This document shows positions 50,507-58,306 of a stretch of DNA of 64,000 bases, piece by piece. The notes under the pieces are model-generated. The model made no database searches and was not told where the DNA came from. It saw nothing but the letters and a program-made list of their open reading frames with translations. Position 1 is the first letter of the stretch. The number at the start of each line of letters is the position of its first letter. A program made the translations under genes and the position numbers. The stretch covers positions 1-64,000 of the forward strand of contig JAOXRX010000079.1 in NCBI GenBank assembly GCA_025800285.1, read 5' to 3'. The DNA is from Alphaproteobacteria bacterium. GTDB taxonomy: Bacteria; Pseudomonadota; Alphaproteobacteria; JAOXRX01.

Positions 50507-53203
50507 ATGGCAAAAGATACCAATCTGGAATTTGAAGGGGCAAAGTTCGATATGAGAACCCCAGAGCAAAGGATAAGTGAATTCTTATCTAAGCCTGAGG
50601 TTGCTTGTTCTATATTCGTTTTTAGTGTCTTTTTAATGTTCTTCCTAAAATCATCTCTGTATTTTGTTAATTTAATATTTATTATAAATTTACTATTCTA
50701 TTTCTGGTATAGAAAGCTAGATATAGGTCTAGAATATAAATATCCATTACAAAGTAAAGGAATGAAACATCACCCAGAATGTAGTAAAGCTGATGGTATG
50801 ATGTTCTTAGGTAACCAAAAGAAAAAAGATGCCGAAGATAATAGAGAATTATGGATTTCTAACTCTGATGCAAGAACTCATATACTGTTTTTAGGTACTA
50901 CAGGTTCTGGTAAAACAGAGGGGTTAAAATTATTATCAACTAATGCTCTTACTTGGGGGTCTGGTTTTGTTTATGTCGATGGTAAAGCTGATACGGATTT
51001 ATGGGCTTCATTATACTCGTTGGCTAGAAGATTTGGTAGAGAAGATGACCTTCTTTTATTAAACTACATGACTGGTAACTCTGATGATGGAGGAAAGTCA
51101 AACTCTATGAACCCATTTGCAAATGGTTCTGCTTCGTATCTAACTAATTTATTAGTTGGTCTAATGGATGAAGCTGGTGGCGATAATGCTATGTGGAAAG
51201 GTAGGGCTATATCTCTTATGACAGCCATTATGCCTGCTCTTACTTGGCAAAGAGATCATGAAGGACTCCTGCTTGATGTTGATTCAATTAGAAAAACTCT
51301 AACACTTGATAAAGTTGTAGCTCTTTATAGAAATAAAAATTTACCAAAGAAAATTGCAAAAGGTGTGTTTGGTTATCTTGATACTTTACCAGGATATGTT
51401 GACAGTGCTTTTGATGATGATGGTAAAGAAAAACCACAAGGTCCAGATGATCCTCCACATGATTTGTCTACATGTTATCAACAACATGGATTTCTATCAA
51501 TGCAATTTACAAGATCATTAGGATCTTTAGCAGATGAATATGGGTATATTTTTAAACAAAATTTAGCAGATATAGACATTAACGATGTGGTTTTAAATCG
51601 TCGTATGATGGTTGTTATGATTCCTATTTTAGAAAAATCTGGAGATGAGGCTGCTAACTTAGGTAAAATCGTGGCATCTTCTATTAAAGGTATGATGGGT
51701 GCTTCTCTTGGTTCCGATGTTGAGGGTAGCTGGCAAGATATTATTGAAAATAAAGTAACAAGAGCTAATTCTCCTTTCGTTACTATTTTTGATGAGGTAG
51801 GTTATTATACATCTCAAGGTATGGCGGCTATGGCAGCACAAGCCCGTTCTCTTGGTTTCTCTCTTGTTTTTGCAGGACAAGATTTGGCAGCTATGGAGAA
51901 GAGGGTTAAAGAAGAGGCAAAATCAATTACTGCTAACTGTAACTTAAAAATATTTGGTAAATTAGAAGATCCTGGTCCAACAAAAGATTTCTTTGAAAAG
52001 AATGTTGGTAAAATTGATGTTGTTGTACAAAAAGGATTGGAGCTTAAGACAGGGTTCTTCAAATCTAAAGTTTCTAGAAAAGAAGGGTTGTCTGTTGAAT
52101 CATCAAGTATTGTTAGTTATGGTGAATTGAGAAAACAAGGGCCGGGGCATGTGCATATGGTATTTGGAGGTAAGGTTGCTGAAGTTCAAATGACATATAT
52201 TCAACCTTCTAAGCTTCCTGCTATTAGAATGCAAACTTTCTTGAAAGTTCAACCAGGTATATCAGAAAGTTTTAAAGAAAACTTTAAGTTTTCTGAACAA
52301 TTGATGAGTAAATTTAGAAACCCAAATTGGTCAGCAGCTAAAGATATTGCAGTTGATGGTTTATCTGAGAATGAAATCTTAGCCTCTGTAAAAGAGGGGT
52401 TCCAGAATGCTTATGATAAGAGCAAACAGGGAACTGAAACAGGAACTGTAGCGATTTCTAATTTATTCTCAAAAGAAGATCTTGATGAAGATGAAAATCT
52501 AGATTATTTCTCTAAATTCTTTGATGATGAAGGAGATAGTAATAAGTCTGATGATGATGATTTTATGAGCTTATTAGATAATAAAAAAGAAGAAAACATA
52601 TTAGATGATATGGACCTTGATGATTTCCAAAAAATGTTAGATTCATATAAATCAGATGACTTCAAAGACACTCCTCCATTCGCTGATGAAGAAGAGGTAA
52701 AGCAGATAAAAGAAGATGCTAATAAAGAAGATGTTTATAAACCTACAATTGATTTAACAAATACTCTTCCATGGGAGCAGAATAACCAAGATATATCTGA
52801 TGAAGTTGTTAATAATGCTCTGAACGAAATATGGGGTAGAGATCAGATAGATGCTCCGATAATAGCTAATGAGTCTAAAAAAGAAATGTCAGGTGATTTT
52901 GTTCAAGCTATGAAAAAGTATTTATCTCCAGATGGTATGGATAGAAAAGCAGTTGTTAATGCTATATTAAGAGCAACAGCTGATTTAATATCTGATAATG
53001 TTGCTGTCGCTGGAGATCATGCTGAAAGCCTAAAAGAATTTGCTGAATCTATATCAGAAGAAGAATTAGAAACTAAACCAGAAGTAGTTGAAGAGAATAA
53101 AGAAGAAGAGATGTTAGAAAAGTCTGAAAAAGACCTCGAAAATGATGATATTAGTTTAAGTGAAGTCGAGACAGAAGAAGATTTTAATGATTTCTTCTCA
53201 TAG
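50507..53203 (+). CDS. dotL: type IVB secretion coupling ATPase DotL/IcmO
   Basis: 898 residues. Two membrane helices at about 33-67, then a VirD4/TraG-type ATPase with Walker A GTTGSGKT at 130-137, FVYVDGKADTDLW, Walker B FVTIFDEVGYY near 423-433 and SLGFSLVFAGQDL. It is the inner-membrane coupling protein that receives substrates from adaptor proteins. Legionella DotL is somewhat shorter. Here residues about 640-898 form a strongly acidic tail with Asp runs (KSDDDDFMSLLD) and a final Glu-rich helix, the region to which IcmSW-type adaptors bind in Legionella. Adaptors and core channel genes are not in the window. Confidence 0.93.
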   Translation: MAKDTNLEFEGAKFDMRTPEQRISEFLSKPEVACSIFVFSVFLMFFLKSSLYFVNLIFIINLLFYFWYRKLDIGLEYKYPLQSKGMKHHPECSKADGMMFLGNQKKKDAEDNRELWISNSDARTHILFLGTTGSGKTEGLKLLSTNALTWGSGFVYVDGKADTDLWASLYSLARRFGREDDLLLLNYMTGNSDDGGKSNSMNPFANGSASYLTNLLVGLMDEAGGDNAMWKGRAISLMTAIMPALTWQRDHEGLLLDVDSIRKTLTLDKVVALYRNKNLPKKIAKGVFGYLDTLPGYVDSAFDDDGKEKPQGPDDPPHDLSTCYQQHGFLSMQFTRSLGSLADEYGYIFKQNLADIDINDVVLNRRMMVVMIPILEKSGDEAANLGKIVASSIKGMMGASLGSDVEGSWQDIIENKVTRANSPFVTIFDEVGYYTSQGMAAMAAQARSLGFSLVFAGQDLAAMEKRVKEEAKSITANCNLKIFGKLEDPGPTKDFFEKNVGKIDVVVQKGLELKTGFFKSKVSRKEGLSVESSSIVSYGELRKQGPGHVHMVFGGKVAEVQMTYIQPSKLPAIRMQTFLKVQPGISESFKENFKFSEQLMSKFRNPNWSAAKDIAVDGLSENEILASVKEGFQNAYDKSKQGTETGTVAISNLFSKEDLDEDENLDYFSKFFDDEGDSNKSDDDDFMSLLDNKKEENILDDMDLDDFQKMLDSYKSDDFKDTPPFADEEEVKQIKEDANKEDVYKPTIDLTNTLPWEQNNQDISDEVVNNALNEIWGRDQIDAPIIANESKKEMSGDFVQAMKKYLSPDGMDRKAVVNAILRATADLISDNVAVAGDHAESLKEFAESISEEELETKPEVVEENKEEEMLEKSEKDLENDDISLSEVETEEDFNDFFS

Positions 53204-53216
53204 AAAGTGATTGTTT

Positions 53217-54200
53217 ATGAATAAAATAAGTAAGGTTTTTGTTGTAGCTGTTGGGCTATTCTTAGGAGCATGCTCTTCAGTTAAAGTTGTTGATAATCCT
53301 GATTTCGAACAGTGGTTAAAGCAAGTTAAGGTAGAGGCTATATCTCAAGGTATATCAAAATCAACAGTTCAAAAAGCTTTTGAAAAAGTTTCTTTCAAAG
53401 AGAGGTTAATTTCATTAGATAGAAATCAACCGGAAGTTAAAAAGACAATGGCAGTTTATTTAGAACAAGTTGTTAATCCAGTTAGAATAACACAAGGTCA
53501 AAAATTTTATTTAGAAAATAGAAAAAAATTAAAGCAGGTGTCTGAAGAGTATTCTGTACCTGAAGAGTTTATAGTTGCACTGTTGGGGTTAGAGACTAAT
53601 TACGGAGAAAGATTTGGTAATGATTATGTAATTGGAGCTTTAGCAACATTAGCTTATGATAAAAGAAGATCAGAATTCTTTAAAAAGGAATTATTTAATG
53701 CTTTGAAAATATTAGATGATGGACATATCTCAATAGATAATATGAAGGGCTCTTGGGCTGGAGCTATGGGGCAAAATCAATTTATGCCATCCAGCTTTAT
53801 ACATTATGCTGTTGATTATAATAAAGATGGTAAAAAAGATATTTGGAAGAGTAAAGATGATGTCTTCGCATCTACCGCTAATTATTTAAAAAGAGCTGGT
53901 TTCGATAAAAATCAAAAATGGGGAAGAGCTGTTACTTTGCCTGAAAACTTTGATAAAGAATTGTTAGGTCTTGGTACAAAAAAAACGGTTCAAGAATGGG
54001 AAGTTTTAGGTGTTAGAAATAAGAATGGTTTAGAATTACCAACATCTAATATGCAAGGATCTATTATAGCTCCAGATGGACTTGAGGAGCAAGCTTATTT
54101 AATCTATAATAATTTTAGAGTTTTTATGAAATGGAATAGGTCTTATCATTTCGCAACTTCAGTTGGTCTTTTATCTGATAGAATTAGAGAAGTTAAATAA
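53217..54200 (+). CDS. mltB: lytic murein transglycosylase B family lipoprotein
   Basis: 327 residues from the ATG at 53217. The signal peptide ends in lipobox LGAC (VVAVGLFLGACSS). The SLT_2 domain contains DFEQWLKQVKVEAISQGIS, the catalytic glutamate in ALLGLETNYGERFG, SWAGAMGQNQFMPSSFIHYA and DIWKSKDDVFASTANYL. It cleaves peptidoglycan glycan strands at the outer membrane. It follows dotL by 13 bases and is probably in the same transcript, so it may open the wall for the secretion apparatus. A general recycling role is equally possible. Confidence 0.9.
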   Translation: MNKISKVFVVAVGLFLGACSSVKVVDNPDFEQWLKQVKVEAISQGISKSTVQKAFEKVSFKERLISLDRNQPEVKKTMAVYLEQVVNPVRITQGQKFYLENRKKLKQVSEEYSVPEEFIVALLGLETNYGERFGNDYVIGALATLAYDKRRSEFFKKELFNALKILDDGHISIDNMKGSWAGAMGQNQFMPSSFIHYAVDYNKDGKKDIWKSKDDVFASTANYLKRAGFDKNQKWGRAVTLPENFDKELLGLGTKKTVQEWEVLGVRNKNGLELPTSNMQGSIIAPDGLEEQAYLIYNNFRVFMKWNRSYHFATSVGLLSDRIREVK

Positions 54201-54205
54201 AAAAG

Positions 54206-54233
54206 TTGAAAATATATTTTTTATGTATATAGT
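54206..54233 (+). promoter_or_regulatory. promoter of the rlpA-like gene
   Basis: TTGAAA (54206-54211) and TATAGT (54228-54233), 16-base spacing, 20 bases before the start codon. Confidence 0.45.
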
Positions 54234-54253
54234 AGTACTCAAACGGAGTATTT

Positions 54254-55111
54254 ATGAAAAAAAGTATCTTAATTTTAGTTTGTTTATTCTTATTAAGCGG
54301 GTGTACAGGTGTTCGCTTAGTTGGTCATGTTTTTAAACTAATTTTGCCTTTTGATAATACAGAAGAAGCAAAGGGAGTTTATAAGGTGGGTAACCCTTAT
54401 GTAATAAATGGTGTTAAGTATTACCCAAAAGAAGATTGGGAATATGATAAGATTGGTGTTGCCTCTTGGTATGGGGGCGGAGATGATGATTTCCATGGCA
54501 AAAAAACAGCTAATGGAGAGATTTATAATACAAGAGCAATGACAGCAGCTCATAAAACTTTACCAATGCCTTGTTTTGTTAGAGTAACGAATCTGAAAAA
54601 TGGAAGAAGAGTTATTTTAAGAATTAATGATAGAGGTCCTTATGTTAAAAATAGGATAATTGATGTGTCTCAAAAAGCAGCAGAGCTGTTAGGCTTTGAT
54701 GATAAGGGAACAACAAAAGTTAGAGTTCAAATTCTAGGAAAAGAAAGTAAAAAAATTGCAAGGTTAGCAAGAAGAGGGAAAGACATATCTAATATAAAAT
54801 ATCCTAAAGATGTTAGGAAAATAAAAGTGGTAGAGAACGATATGGATAAGTATATATATAAGTCTGAACCTGTATTGGTTAACAAGAATATATATGTGCA
54901 GGCGGGGTCTTTTTCAATTTATGAAAATGCAGAGAAAATGAAATTAGCATTAGAGCAATTGGGTAATGTTAAGCTTGAGGAAATTGTTATAAATGGTAGC
55001 ACCTATCACAGGGTGCAAATAGGACCTATGGCTTCTATTGAAGAAGCTGATTCAATGTTAAATGTTTTATCAGGGATGGGAATTAACTCATCAAAAATAA
55101 CGATTAAATAA
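54254..55111 (+). CDS. rlpA: RlpA-like septal lytic transglycosylase lipoprotein with SPOR domain
   Basis: 285 residues. A lipoprotein signal ends in lipobox LSGC (FLLSGCTG). The double-psi barrel RlpA domain lies at about 72-165: GVASWYGGGDDDFHGKKTAN, AMTAAHKTLPMPCFVRVTNL and RINDRGPYVKNRIIDVSQKA, with the catalytic Asp present. The C-terminal SPOR domain (about 210-285, YVQAGSFSIYENAEKMK) binds denuded glycan at division sites. RlpA trims naked glycan strands during septation. The neighbouring MltB-type gene points the same way. Confidence 0.9.
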   Translation: MKKSILILVCLFLLSGCTGVRLVGHVFKLILPFDNTEEAKGVYKVGNPYVINGVKYYPKEDWEYDKIGVASWYGGGDDDFHGKKTANGEIYNTRAMTAAHKTLPMPCFVRVTNLKNGRRVILRINDRGPYVKNRIIDVSQKAAELLGFDDKGTTKVRVQILGKESKKIARLARRGKDISNIKYPKDVRKIKVVENDMDKYIYKSEPVLVNKNIYVQAGSFSIYENAEKMKLALEQLGNVKLEEIVINGSTYHRVQIGPMASIEEADSMLNVLSGMGINSSKITIK

Positions 55112-55124
55112 ATTTAAATATTTT

Positions 55125-56306
55125 TTATACTTTTGTTGATAGTCTTGCGGATACTTGTAGCATCGGTAAGATTGAAACACCAAATAAGATTATACCAGAC
55201 ATTGTAATTGCTAAAGCAGCGGAAATCTGCATAACAGGTGTAAATAGAGCAACTCTTTGAATGTATAGATTTTGGTATTGTTCAGCAATGTTTTCAAGGT
55301 TTTCAGCAATTTGTTCTCTATCAGAGGCAAGCATTAAAGCGGCTCTATCAGTTGGATGTAGCATTCTCATACCACTTGCCCATTTTTGACCTTTTTTAAG
55401 AGCATTTAAAGCTCCTTTGAAATCTTCTTTTAGAGCTCCTGGTTTACAGTTGTCTAAAGTTGATTTGATTGCTTCTTCCATTCTAACACCTGACTTCGCA
55501 AGAAGAGATAATCTGTGCATATTAATATAGTTATCTTGAGCAAGAATCATTTCTCTATAAAATGGAATTTTTAATATAATTCTATCAGCAACAACAGGAA
55601 CTACTCTTTTCACAACAGTACTAAGTAAAAATAGGGCTACTAAAATAGTTAAGAAAATTGCCATCATTAGACCACTCCACCATGCAAGAGTGTTGATGAA
55701 GTCTGTATTAATTAAATCTTTATTTGATTTCATCAAGGACATTTCCATGATTTTAGGACTTAAGTACATATTACTTCCGATAAGAATTATACCTGCTAAG
55801 AAAAATGAAATAAATGCACCAACTACACCTCTTTTTGATCCACCTTTGATGCTATTAATTTTCTTTTCAAACTCGGCTGCTTGTTTTAGTGAAACCCAAG
55901 TTTGTCCAGATTGAGCACCAACTTTAATAATAAGTCCAATCGCTCCAGGAAAGTTCTTTTTATCTTCTGCAATAGCATCTGTTACATTAACACCCATTTC
56001 AGACTTCTCTAAAAGAATTCCAGCTGCATTGCTTATTCTTCCTGTAAAAGAGTCTCGTATCAGCCTAAGAGCCTCAGTAGTACCAACTCTAGCGGCAAGC
56101 ATTGTGGAAAGTCTGATAATGAAAATATATCTTTCAGATGGAGACATTCCTCTTTCGAAAATACTTTGAGTTTGTTTTCTTGTTATGGCTTGAACCATAC
56201 CATATCTACGAGCATTTCTTTTTGCTTGCTCTACATTGGCTGCGGTCAATGTTATTGTTTTATTTTGACCTCTAGATCTAACCTTTACTAAATATGTATT
56301 TGCCAT
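55125..56306 (-). CDS. type II secretion/type IV pilus inner-membrane protein (GspF/PilC family)
   Basis: 393 residues from the ATG at 56306 (AAGGAAAG upstream); the longer frame adds a non-conserved stretch. Two T2SSF domains are visible, at about 60-190 (RYIFIIRLSTMLAARVGTTE, LIIKVGAQSGQTWVSLKQA) and about 255-390 (RLSLLAKSGVRMEEAIKST, ALMLASDREQIAENLENI). Each has membrane helices, with three in total. It forms the platform for pseudopilus or pilus assembly. No GspE, pilin or secretin is adjacent. IncI-type conjugation systems, which share the DotL/DotM ancestry, also carry such a protein (PilR), a suggestive link. Confidence 0.85.
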   Translation of the reverse strand: MANTYLVKVRSRGQNKTITLTAANVEQAKRNARRYGMVQAITRKQTQSIFERGMSPSERYIFIIRLSTMLAARVGTTEALRLIRDSFTGRISNAAGILLEKSEMGVNVTDAIAEDKKNFPGAIGLIIKVGAQSGQTWVSLKQAAEFEKKINSIKGGSKRGVVGAFISFFLAGIILIGSNMYLSPKIMEMSLMKSNKDLINTDFINTLAWWSGLMMAIFLTILVALFLLSTVVKRVVPVVADRIILKIPFYREMILAQDNYINMHRLSLLAKSGVRMEEAIKSTLDNCKPGALKEDFKGALNALKKGQKWASGMRMLHPTDRAALMLASDREQIAENLENIAEQYQNLYIQRVALFTPVMQISAALAITMSGIILFGVSILPMLQVSARLSTKV

Positions 56307-56390
56307 AATTCTTTCCTTTGCTTTTAATATATTTATAATTATAAAAAAAATAAATTGCAAGTTTTTTATTAAAGTGCTAATTTACAAATC

Positions 56391-56972
56391 ATGTTAAGAA
56401 AATTATACAATAAAGTTATGTCTCTATCAGATAGAAAATCAGCCATGTGGTTTCTGGCAGCTATATCTTTTATAGAGAGTTCGTTTTTCCCGATACCTCC
56501 GGATGCACTGTTAATACCAATGGTTCTTTCTAATAGGTCAAAAGCGGTTAAGATAGCTTTTGTTTGTACATTGTCTTCTGTGTTAGGAGCTTTATTTGGT
56601 TATGTAATCGGAGCTTTTTTATACGATAGTGTTGCTGAACCTTTGTTGGAACTGTATCACTATACTGATAAATTTAATAGTTTTAAAGAATTATATAACT
56701 CTTGGGGGTCTTGGGTTGTGGCATTTTTTGGATTCACTCCATTCCCTTATAAAGTAATTACTATTACAAGCGGAGTAGTTAATCTTAACTTATTAGTATT
56801 TATAATTGCCTCAATCCTATCTAGAGGAGCTAGATTCTTCTTAATTGCAGGATTGCTTTGGAAATGGGATGGAAAAATAAAAGATTTTATAGAAAGAAGA
56901 TTAGGTCTTTTGACATTTTTATTTTTCGCACTAATACTAGTTTGCTTTTTTGCTCTAAAATATATTATTTAA
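56391..56972 (+). CDS. yqaA: YqaA/DedA-family membrane protein
   Basis: 193 residues with four to five hydrophobic segments and the SNARE-associated (DedA/VTT) fold: ISFIESSFFPIPPDALLIPM near 25-45, SSVLGALFGYVIGAFLYD, the conserved FFGFTPFPYKVITITSGV, and a final single helix. DedA relatives are implicated in undecaprenyl-phosphate or phospholipid flipping. For the YqaA branch the substrate is not known. It runs toward rlmB with 16 bases between. Confidence 0.87.
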   Translation: MLRKLYNKVMSLSDRKSAMWFLAAISFIESSFFPIPPDALLIPMVLSNRSKAVKIAFVCTLSSVLGALFGYVIGAFLYDSVAEPLLELYHYTDKFNSFKELYNSWGSWVVAFFGFTPFPYKVITITSGVVNLNLLVFIIASILSRGARFFLIAGLLWKWDGKIKDFIERRLGLLTFLFFALILVCFFALKYII

Positions 56973-56988
56973 TAACAGGAAAAATTTA

Positions 56989-57714
56989 ATGAAAAAAGAA
57001 AATTTATTATATGGGATACATGCTGTATCTTGTGCTTTAAAAAATGAAAAAAGAAAAATAAATCGCATTTTTGCTACTCTTAAAGGAATAGAAAACTTGG
57101 CTAAGTTTGCAAAAGTAGATAAATATAGAGTTGTTATAAAGAAAAAACATGAAATTGATGATATGTTGCCAGAAGGAGCCGTACATCAAGGAGTTGTATT
57201 AGATTGCGAGCATTTAAATAAAGTTACATTAGAAGATTTTATAAATAGAGCAGGCGAAAAAAGTGTGGTTTTAATTTTGGATCAAGTTTCAGACCCTCAT
57301 AATATAGGTGCTATAATTCGTTCTGTTTCTGCTTTTGGAGCAGATGCTGTAATCGTTCAAGAGAAAAATTCTCCAAATATAACTGGGTTAGTTGCTAAGA
57401 TAGCTTGTGGTGGAGTAGAAGAATCTCCAATGGTTAAGGTTGTTAATCTATCTAGATCTATGGAAAAATTAAAGGAAAATGGTTATTGGATAATAGGGCT
57501 TGATGAAAGAGGTAAGTGTGAACTTTCTTCTACAGGATTGCAAGCTGGCAAAATTGCAATTGTTCTAGGAGCTGAAGGGCCAGGTATAAGAGATTTAGTA
57601 CTTAAAAAATGCGATCTTTTAGCAAGAATACCTATGTCTCATAAATCTAAAGTGTCATCAATCAATGTTAGTAATGCTGCGGTAGTTGCTCTTTATGAGT
57701 TTTTTAGAAAGTAA
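56989..57714 (+). CDS. rlmB: 23S rRNA (guanosine(2251)-2'-O)-methyltransferase
   Basis: 241 residues of the SpoU/TrmH family. The N-terminal L30-like substrate-binding domain (LLYGIHAVSCALKNEKRKIN) is followed by the knotted SAM-binding domain with DQVSDPHNIGAIIRSVSAFG, VLGAEGPGIRDLVLKKCD and the terminal SINVSNAAVVALYEF. It methylates G2251 in the P loop of 23S rRNA. A relaxed tRNA specificity is possible in this family. AGGAAAAA precedes the ATG. Confidence 0.93.
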   Translation: MKKENLLYGIHAVSCALKNEKRKINRIFATLKGIENLAKFAKVDKYRVVIKKKHEIDDMLPEGAVHQGVVLDCEHLNKVTLEDFINRAGEKSVVLILDQVSDPHNIGAIIRSVSAFGADAVIVQEKNSPNITGLVAKIACGGVEESPMVKVVNLSRSMEKLKENGYWIIGLDERGKCELSSTGLQAGKIAIVLGAEGPGIRDLVLKKCDLLARIPMSHKSKVSSINVSNAAVVALYEFFRK

Positions 57715-57718
57715 AAGG

Positions 57719-57746
57719 TTGACAAAAGTATTTAAATCTATATCCT
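57719..57746 (+). promoter_or_regulatory. promoter of ppa
   Basis: TTGACA (57719-57724) and TATCCT (57741-57746), 16-base spacing. Confidence 0.6.
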
Positions 57747-57778
57747 ATATTCAATAATATATAGTTAAGGAGAATAAT

Positions 57779-58306
57779 ATGAATTTAGATGCAATACCTG
57801 CGGGTAAAAACCCTCCTACAGATTTATTTGTAGTAATAGAAATCCCAAAAAATGAAGTTCCAGTTAAGTATGAAATAGATAAAGATTCATCTATGTTCTT
57901 TGTAGATAGGTTTTTGAATAATGCAATGAGATATCCTCATAACTATGGATTTATACCAAATACTTTGGCAAGCGATGGAGATCCTTTAGATGCTTTGGTC
58001 GTTACTCATTCACCTCTTATGGCGGGGTGTGTAGTTAGATGTGTGCCAATTGGTGTTTTTGAAATGGAAGATGAAAAAGGAATGGATGAAAAAATTATTT
58101 GTGTTCCTCATGATGAATTAAACCCTTATTACAAAGCTAAAGCTTTAAAAGACCTGCCTCATGCTCAGTTGGCTGAAATTGAACACTTTTTTTCTCACTA
58201 TAAAGACCTGGAAAAAGGTAAGTGGGTTAGAGCTATAGGATTCAAAGGCATTAGAGAAGCAAAGAAAGTAATAAAGGAATCTATTAAAAACTATGGTGAT
58301 AAGTAA
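57779..58306 (+). CDS. ppa: inorganic pyrophosphatase
   Basis: 175 residues, typical of family I bacterial enzymes. VVIEIPKNEVPVKYEIDKDS, RYPHNYGFIPNTLASDGDPL (the DGDPLDALV metal site) and KGKWVRAIGFKG are the family landmarks. It hydrolyses pyrophosphate, driving biosynthetic reactions. Optimal AAGGAG RBS. The glycogen phosphorylase gene overlaps its end by 14 bases. Phosphorylase uses orthophosphate, so the pairing may be meaningful, but that is speculation. Confidence 0.97.
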   Translation: MNLDAIPAGKNPPTDLFVVIEIPKNEVPVKYEIDKDSSMFFVDRFLNNAMRYPHNYGFIPNTLASDGDPLDALVVTHSPLMAGCVVRCVPIGVFEMEDEKGMDEKIICVPHDELNPYYKAKALKDLPHAQLAEIEHFFSHYKDLEKGKWVRAIGFKGIREAKKVIKESIKNYGDK

